NCBI GenBank assembly: GCA_902779315.1
Contig: CACZBC010000006.1
Location: 1-64,000 of the forward strand
Origin: an uncultured Bacteroidales bacterium
Lineage (GTDB): Bacteria > Bacteroidota > Bacteroidia > Bacteroidales > Bacteroidaceae
DNA: 64,000 bases
Reading direction: 5' to 3'
The notes beneath the pieces are model-generated. The model did not search any database. It was not told where the DNA came from and saw only the letters and a program-made list of their open reading frames with translations. Below are positions 17,922-25,022 of the stretch, piece after piece. A program made the position numbers and the translations under genes. Each line of letters opens with the position of its first letter. Positions within the stretch are counted from its first letter, which is position 1.

Positions 17922-17988
17922 CGTGTTTTGCCAAAGGTCGAGAGGCTATATAAATAGATAATGTATAACTAAAACATAAAACAGTTAA

Positions 17989-18456
17989 ATGGCTTACATG
18001 ACACAAAAGGGCTACGACGAGCTCGTGGCAAAGCTGCAGCACATGGAAAGCATAGACAGACCCGCAGCCAGCGCTGCTATCGCAGAGGCTCGCGACAAGG
18101 GAGACCTGTCGGAGAATGCTGAATATGATGCTGCAAAAGAGTGGCAGGGCAAGCTCGAGACAGAGATTGCTATGCTCAAGAAGACTATTATCGAGGCAAA
18201 GATCATTGACACCACTCACCTCGACACCAGCACAGTCCAGATTCTTTCTACTGTCGAACTGCGCAATGTGAAGAACAAAATGACGATGAAGTACACTATC
18301 GTCAGCGCCACAGAGGCAGACCTCCGAAGCGGCAAAATCAGCGTGGAAACGCCCATTGCCAAAGGTTTGCTGGGCAAGAAGGTCGGCGACATCGCAGAGA
18401 TCAAAGTGCCTCAGGGAACGATTCAGCTGGAGGTGGTAAGCATCTCGTTTGACTGA
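17989..18456 (+). CDS. greA: Transcription elongation factor GreA
   Basis: Rescues backtracked RNA polymerase by stimulating transcript cleavage. The 155 residues match the family (158 in E. coli): an N-terminal coiled coil with the tip acidic residues (ARDKGDLSENAEYDAAKE near 34-51, with conserved D and E) and a C-terminal FKBP-like domain starting near 80 with SPIAKGLLGK-like TPIAKGLLGKKVGD. The leader contains a transcription terminator, so expression may be attenuated. A HIT gene follows after 52 bp. Confidence 0.97.
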   Translation: MAYMTQKGYDELVAKLQHMESIDRPAASAAIAEARDKGDLSENAEYDAAKEWQGKLETEIAMLKKTIIEAKIIDTTHLDTSTVQILSTVELRNVKNKMTMKYTIVSATEADLRSGKISVETPIAKGLLGKKVGDIAEIKVPQGTIQLEVVSISFD

Positions 18457-18470
18457 ATGAAGTGATTCGC

Positions 18471-18506
18471 CAAATCGTAAATAGTAAACCGTCAAATCGT
18501 AAATAG
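18471..18506 (-). repeat. Possible degenerate two-unit 22-bp repeat
   Basis: CAAATCGTAAATAG occurs twice exactly 22 bp apart (18471 and 18493) immediately before the HIT gene start. The period and the CAAATCGTAA opening resemble reverse-oriented units of array B, but the match is weak. Confidence 0.4.
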
Positions 18507-18508
18507 AA

Positions 18509-18901
18509 ATGGCAAGCATCTTTTCCCGTATTGTGGCTGGCGAGATTCCCAGCTACAAGATTGCTGAGGACGAGCGTTACTATGCTTTCCTTGACATCAG
18601 TCCCTTGCAGAAAGGTCACACCCTGGTGATTCCAAAGCGCGAAGTCGATTACATCTTCGACCTCGAGGATGACGAACTGGCCGGACTGCAAGTGTTTGCA
18701 AAGAAGGTGGCGAAGGCCATCAAGAAGGCCATTCCCTGCGTGAAGGTGGGACAGTGTGTGCTCGGACTGGAGGTTCCTCACGCCCACATCCATCTCGTAC
18801 CCATGCAGAGCGAGGCCGATATGCGCTTCACCAACCCGCATCTCAAGCTCACACCAGAAGAGTTCGAGCAGATTGCCGAGAGTATCAGAAAGGAAATGTA
18901 A
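18509..18901 (+). CDS. HIT-family nucleotide hydrolase
   Basis: A 130-residue Hint-type histidine triad protein. FSRIVAGEIPSYKIAEDE opens the fold at 5-22, HTLVIPKREVDYIFDLEDDE follows, and the triad HAHIHLVPM near 89-97 supplies the nucleophilic His. It would hydrolyse adenosine 5'-phosphoramidate or related nucleotides in the cytoplasm. It lies 52 bp after greA, with which it may be co-transcribed, and 25 bp before the SGNH hydrolase. Confidence 0.95.
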   Translation: MASIFSRIVAGEIPSYKIAEDERYYAFLDISPLQKGHTLVIPKREVDYIFDLEDDELAGLQVFAKKVAKAIKKAIPCVKVGQCVLGLEVPHAHIHLVPMQSEADMRFTNPHLKLTPEEFEQIAESIRKEM

Positions 18902-18926
18902 AACTATCAACTAAACAAATACAACT

Positions 18927-19619
18927 ATGAAGACAAGAATCATCACCGCCATTGCTTTGCTCTGCATCGCTCTTGGCATACAGGCTCAGAAACATGAATT
19001 CGCCAACTGGAAGCGCTATGCTGGTGCTAACAAGGAACTCGGTGCTCCCGCAAAGGGCGAGAAGCGCGTCGTTCTGATGGGCAACTCCATCACCGACGGT
19101 TGGCCTCGCACACGTCCTGAGTTCTTCAAGGACAACAACCTCATCGGCCGCGGCATTGGCGGTCAGACCAGCTACCAGTTCCTGCTGCGTTTCCGCGAGG
19201 ATGTCATCAACCTGCAGCCCAAGGTCGTTGTCATCAACTATGGCACAAACGACATCGCCGAGAACACCGGAGCATACGATGAGGACTTGACCTACGGCAA
19301 CGTTCTCTCGATGGTCGAGCTGGCCAAGTACCACAAGTGCAAAGTCATCCTGACCAGTTGTCTCCCTGCCGGAGGTTTCAGCTGGCGTCCTTCCGTAACA
19401 GACAGCATGGACAAGATTCGCAAGCTCAATGCCCGCGTGCAGGCTTATGCAAAGGCCAACAAGATTCCTTATGTCGATTACTTCAGCGCTATGGTGAATG
19501 CTGAAGGCACAGCCATGAAGGCAGAACTGGCTAACGACAATCCCGGCGTACACCCCAATGCAAAGGGTTACGAGGTGATGGAGAACCTGCTCCTGCCTGT
19601 CATCAAGAAACTTCGCTAA
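18927..19619 (+). CDS. Secreted SGNH/GDSL hydrolase
   Basis: A 230-residue esterase with signal peptide MKTRIITAIALLCIALGIQA. The four SGNH blocks are all visible: GNSITDGW with Ser54, IGRGIGGQTSYQ with Gly near 77, YGTNDIAE with Asn near 112, and the pair D/H in NDNPGVHPNAKGY with His near 212. Such periplasmic enzymes remove acetyl or acyl groups from glycans or lipids; the substrate is unknown. The next gene starts eight bases after its stop, suggesting co-transcription with the GDP-mannose gene. Confidence 0.93.
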   Translation: MKTRIITAIALLCIALGIQAQKHEFANWKRYAGANKELGAPAKGEKRVVLMGNSITDGWPRTRPEFFKDNNLIGRGIGGQTSYQFLLRFREDVINLQPKVVVINYGTNDIAENTGAYDEDLTYGNVLSMVELAKYHKCKVILTSCLPAGGFSWRPSVTDSMDKIRKLNARVQAYAKANKIPYVDYFSAMVNAEGTAMKAELANDNPGVHPNAKGYEVMENLLLPVIKKLR

Positions 19620-19627
19620 CGGATCTC

Positions 19628-20704
19628 ATGGCAGACAACAAGTATTGTCTCATCCTGGCCGGAGGCAACGGCAGTCGTCTCTGGCCCATCAGCCGCACAG
19701 TCAAGCCCAAGCAGTTCCTCGACCTCTTTGGTACGGGACGAACTCTGCTGCAGCAGACCTACGACAGAGTCGCCAAGTTCATCGACCCCTCGCACATCTA
19801 TGTCAGCACCAACGTGGCCTATCTGCCGCTCGTCTATGAGCAGTTGCCCGAGGTGGACGATATGCACATCCTGGAAGAGCCGCTTCGCAGGGGCACTTTG
19901 GCAGCTGTGGCTTGGGGCTCCGTCTTCATTGCCAAGCAGAACCCGCAGGCAACCCTGTTCGTCACACCTTCCGACCAGATCATCCTGAAGGAGGAGGAGT
20001 ACCGCCAAGATGTGCTCGACGGACTGGAGTTCGCCAGCGAAAACGACGGACTGCTGGTGATGGGCATCACGCCTTCGCGGCCTGAGACGGGCTACGGCTA
20101 CATCCAGATGAACGACGACGAGCCGCTCAGTCACGACATCTTCCCTGTGAAATCGTTCACGGAGAAGCCAAACGACGAGTTCGCCAACATCTTCATTCAG
20201 GAGGGCAACTTCCTCTGGAACACAGGTCTGCTGTGCTTCAGCTCGCGCGTCATGCTGGACAATCTGTTCATGCTCGTGCCCGAGTACAGAATGGAGATAC
20301 CCCGCATGATGGCAGAAGCCGAGAGCGCCGACCCGAAACTGGTGCCCGAGAGCTTCAACGTCCTGCCCAACTACAACATGGACGTCAGCATCCTGGAGCG
20401 CAGCGAGCACGTCTATGTCCAGCACGGCCACTTCGGCTGGGCCGATATCGGCACCTGGGCAAGCATCGGAAAGGACGCTCCGAGCGACAACGAGGGCAAC
20501 GTCCTGATGGGCACAAACGCTTTCCTCTACGAATGCTCGGGCAACATCATCCGCCTTCCGGAAGGTCACACGGCAGTCGTCAAGGGCCTGAAGGACTATG
20601 TGGTGGCCGAGGAAGGGGAGTTCCTGATGATTTGCCCCCGTCAGGATGTGGCGGCTATGCGCAAAATGCACACAGACACTAAGTTCGGAGAACCGAAAAA
20701 TTAG
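19628..20704 (+). CDS. manC: Mannose-1-phosphate guanylyltransferase
   Basis: Makes GDP-mannose from mannose-1-phosphate and GTP in the cytoplasm for glycan assembly. The 358 residues are the short single-function form without the phosphomannose isomerase domain. The nucleotidyltransferase signature LILAGGNGSRLWPISR at 8-23, KPKQFLDLF at 27-35, the TPSDQII metal motif near 117, ETGYGYI near 154 and FTEKPN near 178 are intact, as is LERSEHVYVQHGHFGWADIG-type C-terminal block. GC content is slightly higher than its neighbours. The gene ends next to a palindromic heptamer element that separates it from the converging DUF2027 gene. Confidence 0.95.
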   Translation: MADNKYCLILAGGNGSRLWPISRTVKPKQFLDLFGTGRTLLQQTYDRVAKFIDPSHIYVSTNVAYLPLVYEQLPEVDDMHILEEPLRRGTLAAVAWGSVFIAKQNPQATLFVTPSDQIILKEEEYRQDVLDGLEFASENDGLLVMGITPSRPETGYGYIQMNDDEPLSHDIFPVKSFTEKPNDEFANIFIQEGNFLWNTGLLCFSSRVMLDNLFMLVPEYRMEIPRMMAEAESADPKLVPESFNVLPNYNMDVSILERSEHVYVQHGHFGWADIGTWASIGKDAPSDNEGNVLMGTNAFLYECSGNIIRLPEGHTAVVKGLKDYVVAEEGEFLMICPRQDVAAMRKMHTDTKFGEPKN

Positions 20705-20812
20705 TTCATAGTTTATAGTTCATAGTTCATAGTTATACTCGTCGCTCAACTTGCAGCAAGAGGGCATTAACGCCTTTAATTATGAACTATGAATTAAGAA
20801 TTATGAATTAAG
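20703..20812. repeat. Palindromic element built of heptamers, between converging genes
   Basis: The left arm is four copies of GTTCATA (one with a change) at 20704-20731. The right arm holds TATGAAC/TATGAAT heptamers in inverse orientation at about 20781-20808. The arms can pair over the central segment, giving a MITE-like hairpin. Its right end supplies the last codons and stop of the DUF2027 gene. Confidence 0.7.
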
Positions 20813-21544
20813 TACAGCCTCCTTCACCTGCTCAGCGTCCACGAAGACGCCTCGAACAGGTTTGTCATCCCTGATAACGTCTTCCGTCCAGTTGGGTTCG
20901 CCAAAGAACTCATTCGGGTGGAAGACGTGCAGTTTATAGAACTTCGTCAGGTTCAGGCGCAGTTCTGTCGTTATGGCAGGCTTGAGCGAGAAGGGTTTGT
21001 CCTGCTTCCAGGCGATGGCCTGAATGCAGAGGCGTTCCAAATCGTTGACCTGCGAACGGTCGAAAGCCTCCACGAAAAGCTTGCTGTTGGGCTCTATGAT
21101 GCCCGAGAAGCGCAGCCGCCAACTGGCCCCTTCGGCACTCATCAGCGAGACCTGCATGTAGTAGTTGCTGTCGTTCACCAGGTACGACTCGAAGCCCGTG
21201 CTGGAGATTTCCTTCACCTCGTCGGGCAGGAAAGAGAGGTAGAGGTTGAGCCGCTCTCCCTCGCGGCGTTCGAGGGGCTTGGGCTTGAACGTTATCGGCT
21301 TCTCTTCGGGTTCTTCCCGTTCCCTCGCTTTGGCGGTCTGGCTGGGGAGGGGCTTCTCCCTCTCAATCGTGTTCACCTTCCCGATGTCGTATTCTTCGTT
21401 GCCCACCACCACAACATCCTGCATCAGCATCGGAATCTCGAAGCCGTCCTCGTCTTCCACCAGGACAATGTTCTTCCCTTGGAATCCACTCACTCTGCCG
21501 CCTCCCACCTCGGAGAGGAAACGCACCTGATCGCCTATCTTCAT
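20801..21544 (-). CDS. DUF2027 family protein lacking the Smr domain
   Basis: A 247-residue protein beginning MKIGDQVRFLSEVGGG, the N-terminal beta-barrel of DUF2027 proteins, followed by a charged linker (residues 75-110) and a second beta domain (LNLYLSFLPDEV, YYMQVSLMS, WRLRFSGIIEPN). Family members normally continue into a C-terminal Smr (MutS2-type nuclease) domain; here the frame ends at EAVLNS within a palindromic repeat. The longer frame from 21604 is rejected because its first codons lie upstream of the -7 box at 21573 and within array C. Function unknown. Confidence 0.82.
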   Translation of the reverse strand: MKIGDQVRFLSEVGGGRVSGFQGKNIVLVEDEDGFEIPMLMQDVVVVGNEEYDIGKVNTIEREKPLPSQTAKAREREEPEEKPITFKPKPLERREGERLNLYLSFLPDEVKEISSTGFESYLVNDSNYYMQVSLMSAEGASWRLRFSGIIEPNSKLFVEAFDRSQVNDLERLCIQAIAWKQDKPFSLKPAITTELRLNLTKFYKLHVFHPNEFFGEPNWTEDVIRDDKPVRGVFVDAEQVKEAVLNS

Positions 21545-21572
21545 CGTTTCGTTCTTTCTGGTATCTTGTGCA

Positions 21573-21580
21573 AAGATACG
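21573..21580 (-). promoter_or_regulatory. -7 box of the DUF2027 gene
   Basis: The minus strand reads TATCTTTG, 28 bp upstream of the ATG at 21544. This position decides the start codon of the gene. The -33 region would overlap the first unit of array C. Confidence 0.65.
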
Positions 21581-21601
21581 AAAAAAATCTTTAATGCGCG
21601 C

Positions 21602-21706
21602 CATGTTTGCAAACGTATTGTGTTACGATGGCGATTTACTAGTGTTACGATGGCGATTTACTAGTGTTACGATTGCTATTTACTAGTGTGACGTTTGCTA
21701 TTTACC
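21602..21706 (+). repeat. 22-bp tandem array C (4 units plus partial)
   Basis: Units start at 21602, 21624, 21646 and 21668, with a partial at 21690 ending TATTTACC. The first unit ends TATTGTGT, the next three ACTAGTGT. The array lies directly upstream of the DUF2027 promoter. Confidence 0.92.
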
Positions 21707-21786
21707 TTGGCAGTGTTGTATCAGTAAGTCAATGTCTTTTGGGATAAGGATACGCCGCTGCGTGTCCTCATTCATATATGGCGTGC

Positions 21787-21850
21787 CGTGATGAGATTCT
21801 TAACGTGTGATGTTGGCCACTTTCACGTGTGATGTTTTGAATTACGATAC
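21787..21850 (+). repeat. 22-bp tandem array C2 (2 units plus partial)
   Basis: Two further units, at 21787 (ending TTAACGTGT) and 21809 (ending TTTCACGTGT), then a partial GATGTTTTGAA. It is separated from array C by 80 bp that show no clear feature and supplies the CACGTG-type units missing from array C, in the same orientation. Confidence 0.75.
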
Positions 21851-21942
21851 AAAGTTACGACATTCTAAAGTGGCGTTGAAAACTTGCGAAAAGATTTGAA
21901 AAGATAAGCAAAGATTTTCTTGCATAATTCGTTTATTTTTAG

Positions 21943-21950
21943 TAACTTTG
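21943..21950 (+). promoter_or_regulatory. -7 box upstream of the small HTH gene
   Basis: TAACTTTG 59 bp before the start codon. The leader contains a 7-bp hairpin (AGACAAC at 21960 with GTTGTCT at 21977). Confidence 0.55.
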
Positions 21951-22009
21951 TAACGAAAAAGACAACGGACAAATCGGTTGTCTGTAGTCTGTAGTCAAAA
22001 AAGAAGACC

Positions 22010-22201
22010 ATGAAAAGCGCATACAAATACGAATTGGCAGATGCTGCCGGAGTGAGTTACACTACATTTTACCGCTGGATGAACGAGAACCGCAACATTT
22101 TGGCAAGTTTCGGCGTGAAGCCCACCGCAAAGATGCTCCCTCCAAGGGCAGTCGCATGGATTTGCCAGCAATACGGGATCGACTTCCCTAAAGTAGCGTA
22201 A
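22010..22201 (+). CDS. Small helix-turn-helix protein (DUF4248-like)
   Basis: A 63-residue protein with KYELADAAGVSYTTFYRWM at 6-24, a clear helix-turn-helix, then basic helices and an IDFPKVA end. It resembles the short DUF4248-type DNA-binding proteins of Bacteroidales; the assignment is from the motif only. It is followed immediately by a noncoding region with two 111-bp direct repeats full of GTATCA/TGATAC motifs, which could be its binding sites. No partner gene is adjacent, and the locus looks like the remnant of an accessory module. Confidence 0.75.
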   Translation: MKSAYKYELADAAGVSYTTFYRWMNENRNILASFGVKPTAKMLPPRAVAWICQQYGIDFPKVA

Positions 22202-22204
22202 AGC

Positions 22205-22315
22205 GTATCATATTTCGCGTAAATGATACGTGATACGTTTTACCAAAGCGCCTCCAGAACGGCGTTTCAGGAAAATAGTAGCGTAAAGCGTATCATATAC
22301 GAAAAAAGTGATACG
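22205..22315. repeat. 111-bp direct repeat, copy 1
   Basis: Contains GTATCAT...ATGATAC and GCGTATCA...TGATACGC inverted pairs and an additional TGATACG, five GTATCA/TGATAC motifs in all. It differs from copy 2 at one clear position (GCGCCTCC against GCGTCTCC). No open reading frame crosses it. Confidence 0.92.
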
Positions 22316-22335
22316 CATATACGATTTGGAGGTCT

Positions 22336-22359
22336 ATTATTATATATAATAATAGAGGT
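22336..22359. repeat. 24-bp perfect palindrome between the two 111-bp repeats
   Basis: TCTATTATTATA continues as its own reverse complement TATAATAATAGA. It is purely A+T in the centre and lies in the 60 bp between the direct repeats. Confidence 0.85.
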
Positions 22360-22375
22360 TCATTCCTGAGGGGGT

Positions 22376-22486
22376 GTATCATATTTCGCGTAAATGATAC
22401 GTGATACGTTTTACCAAAGCGTCTCCAGAACGGCGTTTCAGGAAAATAGTAGCGTAAAGCGTATCATATACGAAAAAAGTGATACG
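22376..22486. repeat. 111-bp direct repeat, copy 2
   Basis: Second copy, 171 bp downstream of the first, carrying the same set of inverted GTATCA/TGATAC motifs. The remaining 130 bp up to the metallopeptidase gene hold a weak 9-bp hairpin (GAGCACTCT/AGAGTGCTC at 22561-22590) that may terminate that leftward gene. Confidence 0.92.
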
Positions 22487-22615
22487 ATGTGGTGGCCGTC
22501 CTGAACATCATGGCGGGCAACTAAGCCCCTCTCCACAGATTCCACAAGCTGAAACAAGAAGAGCACTCTCCCAAAACTGGAAGAGTGCTCGTTCAAAGTC
22601 CGTTCTCTGTTCTTT

Positions 22616-23488
22616 TTAGAGTTCTGCGTCGCTGCACTGGAAGGTTGTGCCCCGACGGATGTCGCCTGTCTGCAGGCCAAGCTTCAGCCACTTCATGCGC
22701 TGCTTCGATGTGCCGTGAGTGAAGGTTTCCGGCTGGGAATAGCCGCGAGCCTTCTCCTGCAGGTAGTTGTCGCCGATGACTTGAGCGCAGCGGATGGCTT
22801 CCTCCAAGTCGCCGTCTTCCAGGCTGCCGAACATCTTGTTGTCGTGATAGGCCCAGACGCCGGCATAGAAATCGGCAAGGAGCTCGAGGCGGACACTCAG
22901 CTTGTTGGCCTCAGTCTGGTTGAGCTTCGCCATTTGCTGGTGCACCTTTCCAAGCGTGCCAAGCAGATATTCCACGTGGTGCCCCACTTCGTGAGCGATG
23001 ACGTAGGCATAGGCGAAATCGCCGTCAGCACCCAGCTGCTGCTTCATCGAAGTGAAGAAGGAGAGGTCGATGTAGAGGCACTGGTCGGCCGAGCAATAGA
23101 AGGGGCCCATGCTTGCCGAGCCGTTGCCGCAACCGGTCTGGACGGCTCCTGTGTAGAGCACCATCTTCGGCGCCTCGTATTTGCGGCCGATCTTCTTGAA
23201 CTCCTCTGTCCAGACGTCTTCCGTTCCAGCAAGGATCTGCTTCGAGAACGTGGCCAGAGCCTGTTCTTCCTCTGTGAATTCGCGACCGCCTTCTGCCTGT
23301 TCCGTCACCTCGCCCATCATGCTTGGAGCCAAGCTGATGATGTCCGTGAGGTTCAGGCTGCCCTTCGAGAGGAAAGTCATCAGCAGGGCGATAATGATGC
23401 CGACAATGCCTACGCCGCCAGCTTTGGCAGCGGTCATTCCGCGACGATCGTCGACGTTTGTACTTTCTCTTCTTCCTGTCAGTTTCAT
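22616..23488 (-). CDS. Neutral zinc metallopeptidase (YpfJ family)
   Basis: A 290-residue protein with one N-terminal membrane segment (VGIVGIIIALLMTFL at 26-40) and a periplasmic peptidase domain. FTEEEQALATFSKQIL, TGCGNGSASMGPFYC near 118-132 and the zinc site HEVGHHVEYLLG at 166-177 (H166, E167, H170) identify the family; the third ligand is probably E203/D206 in LELLADFYAGVWAYH. Substrate unknown. It is divergent from queA, with a TATATTTG -7 box on the minus strand at 23526-23533. Confidence 0.93.
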   Translation of the reverse strand: MKLTGRRESTNVDDRRGMTAAKAGGVGIVGIIIALLMTFLSKGSLNLTDIISLAPSMMGEVTEQAEGGREFTEEEQALATFSKQILAGTEDVWTEEFKKIGRKYEAPKMVLYTGAVQTGCGNGSASMGPFYCSADQCLYIDLSFFTSMKQQLGADGDFAYAYVIAHEVGHHVEYLLGTLGKVHQQMAKLNQTEANKLSVRLELLADFYAGVWAYHDNKMFGSLEDGDLEEAIRCAQVIGDNYLQEKARGYSQPETFTHGTSKQRMKWLKLGLQTGDIRRGTTFQCSDAEL

Positions 23489-23525
23489 AATATCGAGTAT
23501 TGGTTTATATTTGGTCTTTCGTCTG

Positions 23526-23533
23526 CAAATATA
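23526..23533 (-). promoter_or_regulatory. -7 box of the metallopeptidase gene
   Basis: The minus strand reads TATATTTG 37 bp upstream of the start. No matching -33 box. Confidence 0.5.
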
Positions 23534-23576
23534 TAAAAAATTCTTTATTCTTCATCTTTCATTCTCCTTTTTTTTG

Positions 23577-23584
23577 TACCTTTG
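23577..23584 (+). promoter_or_regulatory. -7 box of queA
   Basis: TACCTTTG ends only nine bases before the ATG at 23594, so the mRNA would have almost no leader and the TTG at 23582 cannot be the start. Confidence 0.65.
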
Positions 23585-23593
23585 TGCCCGTTT

Positions 23594-24862
23594 ATGGATA
23601 CAAAGCACATTCAAATACGCGACTACGACTATCCTTTGACCGACGAACGCATAGCTAAGTTCCCTTTGCCAGAGCGGGACAGCAGCAAACTGCTCGTCTA
23701 CGAGAGCGGCAACATCAGCGAGACGGTATTCCGCTCCCTGCCTGCGCTTTTGCCCGAGGGCAGTCTGATGGTCTTCAACAATACGCGCGTCATACAGGCG
23801 CGGCTGCATTTCCGCAAAGGAGAGGCTCAGGACGGAGCCCTCATCGAAATATTCCTCCTGGAGCCTGCCGACCCCGTAGAGTATCAGGAGAACTTCGCCC
23901 GGAAGGGGACTTGCTCGTGGTATTGCCTCGTGGGAAACCTGAAGAAATGGAAGGAAGGGCCTCTGACGAGAGAATTCAAAATTCAAAATTCAAAATTCAA
24001 AATCACTGCGGAGCGAATGGGCGTTCATGGAACCAGTCAGGAGATAAGGTTCACTTGGGATGCTAACCTGACTTTCGCCGAGATCCTCGACGCTATCGGC
24101 GAACTGCCCATCCCTCCGTATTTGAACCGTAAAACGCAAGAGAGCGACAAGACGACCTATCAGACCGTCTATTCCAAGATAAAAGGCTCGGTCGCAGCCC
24201 CAACAGCAGGACTGCACTTCACGAAGCGTGTCCTTGCAGACATCGACGCAAAGGGCATCGAGCGCGAAGAGGTGACGCTTCACGTGGGAGCTGGAACATT
24301 CCGTCCCGTCAAGAGCGAGGACATCGGCGGGCACGATATGCACACAGAGCACATTGCTGTCCATCGCCACACCATCGAGCGCCTCTTGGCTCATGGGGGC
24401 GAAGCGATTGCTGTGGGGACAACCAGTGTGCGCACCCTCGAAAGCCTGTATTATATGGGAGTGCTGGCAAAGACCCTCTCTGAATCCCCCTCTAGGGGGA
24501 GAACCGAAGAAAACCTCCCAATAAAGGGGGAAGATGGGAGGGGGTCTCTTCATGTCCCCCAATGGATGCCGTATGAGTACGATGGTTCGCTCTCCACAAT
24601 GGATGCCCTCACGGCCTTGCTCTGCTATATGGACGAGCGAGACGAGGAAGTGCTCCATTCCAGCACCCAAATCATCATAGCTCCGGGCTACAAGTATCAC
24701 ATCGTCCGTCGCATGATAACCAACTTCCACCAGCCACAAAGCACGCTTCTCCTTTTGGTGAGCGCCTTTATCGGAGAGGGTTGGCACGATGTCTACGACT
24801 ACGCTTTGAGCCACGATTTCCGCTTCCTCAGCTATGGTGACAGCTCGATGCTCATCCCCTGA
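23594..24862 (+). CDS. queA: S-adenosylmethionine:tRNA ribosyltransferase-isomerase, with two repeat insertions
   Basis: Transfers the ribosyl moiety of SAM to preQ1 in tRNA, making epoxyqueuosine. From MDTKHIQIRDYDYP it has 422 residues, against about 350 for the family. Conserved blocks are FNNTRVIQARL near 63, YQTVYSKIKGSVAAPTAGLHF near 192 (in parts), VTLHVGAGTFRPVK, HTEHIAV, VGTTSVRTLESLYY and ITNFHQPQSTLLLLVSAF. Two segments are extra: FKIQNSKFKI near 129-138, encoded by a heptamer repeat, and about 15-20 residues (SPSRGRTEENLPIKGEDGR) near 298, encoded by a palindromic element. Both keep the frame and lie in variable loops, so activity is plausible. Confidence 0.93.
   Translation: MDTKHIQIRDYDYPLTDERIAKFPLPERDSSKLLVYESGNISETVFRSLPALLPEGSLMVFNNTRVIQARLHFRKGEAQDGALIEIFLLEPADPVEYQENFARKGTCSWYCLVGNLKKWKEGPLTREFKIQNSKFKITAERMGVHGTSQEIRFTWDANLTFAEILDAIGELPIPPYLNRKTQESDKTTYQTVYSKIKGSVAAPTAGLHFTKRVLADIDAKGIEREEVTLHVGAGTFRPVKSEDIGGHDMHTEHIAVHRHTIERLLAHGGEAIAVGTTSVRTLESLYYMGVLAKTLSESPSRGRTEENLPIKGEDGRGSLHVPQWMPYEYDGSLSTMDALTALLCYMDERDEEVLHSSTQIIIAPGYKYHIVRRMITNFHQPQSTLLLLVSAFIGEGWHDVYDYALSHDFRFLSYGDSSMLIP
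23974..24001 (+). repeat. Heptamer repeat (ATTCAAA)x4 inside queA
   Basis: Four perfect copies of ATTCAAA followed by ATC. The repeat supplies the extra FKIQNSKFKI residues. Seven is not a multiple of three, so gain or loss of one copy would shift the queA frame. Confidence 0.92.
24473..24555. repeat. Palindromic element inserted in frame in queA
   Basis: The ends AGACCCTCTC and GAGGGGGTCT are imperfect inverted repeats; inside are CCCCCTCTAGGGGG and a second C-run/G-run pair (CTCCC...GGGAG). It looks like a short intergenic-type palindrome that landed within the coding sequence without breaking it. Confidence 0.75.
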
Positions 24863-24984
24863 ACAGGAAACCAGACACACTTCGTTTCTGCTCAAATCAT
24901 AGCGAAAACGCCTTTTTTCTGCAGAAAAGTGCAAATAAAACGAATTTTTCAGCAAAGATTGTACTATTTTTGCGAAGGAATTCC

Positions 24985-24992
24985 TATCTTTG
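24985..24992 (+). promoter_or_regulatory. -7 box of the GH115 gene
   Basis: TATCTTTG 30 bp upstream of the ATG at 25023. The upstream ATG at 24990 overlaps this box and is therefore not used. Confidence 0.6.
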
Positions 24993-25022
24993 CATCACAG
25001 AATTCAAGAAAAAGCATTTCGC

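Noticed and set aside
21545..21604. Longer N-terminus for the DUF2027 protein
   Set aside because: The ATG at 21604 lies upstream of the -7 box and within a repeat unit; the family starts at the later MKIGDQV.
23582..23593. TTG start for queA
   Set aside because: It lies inside the -7 box; the ATG at 23594 matches the family start.
23500..23594. preQ1 riboswitch upstream of queA
   Set aside because: There is no leader of sufficient length after the -7 box.
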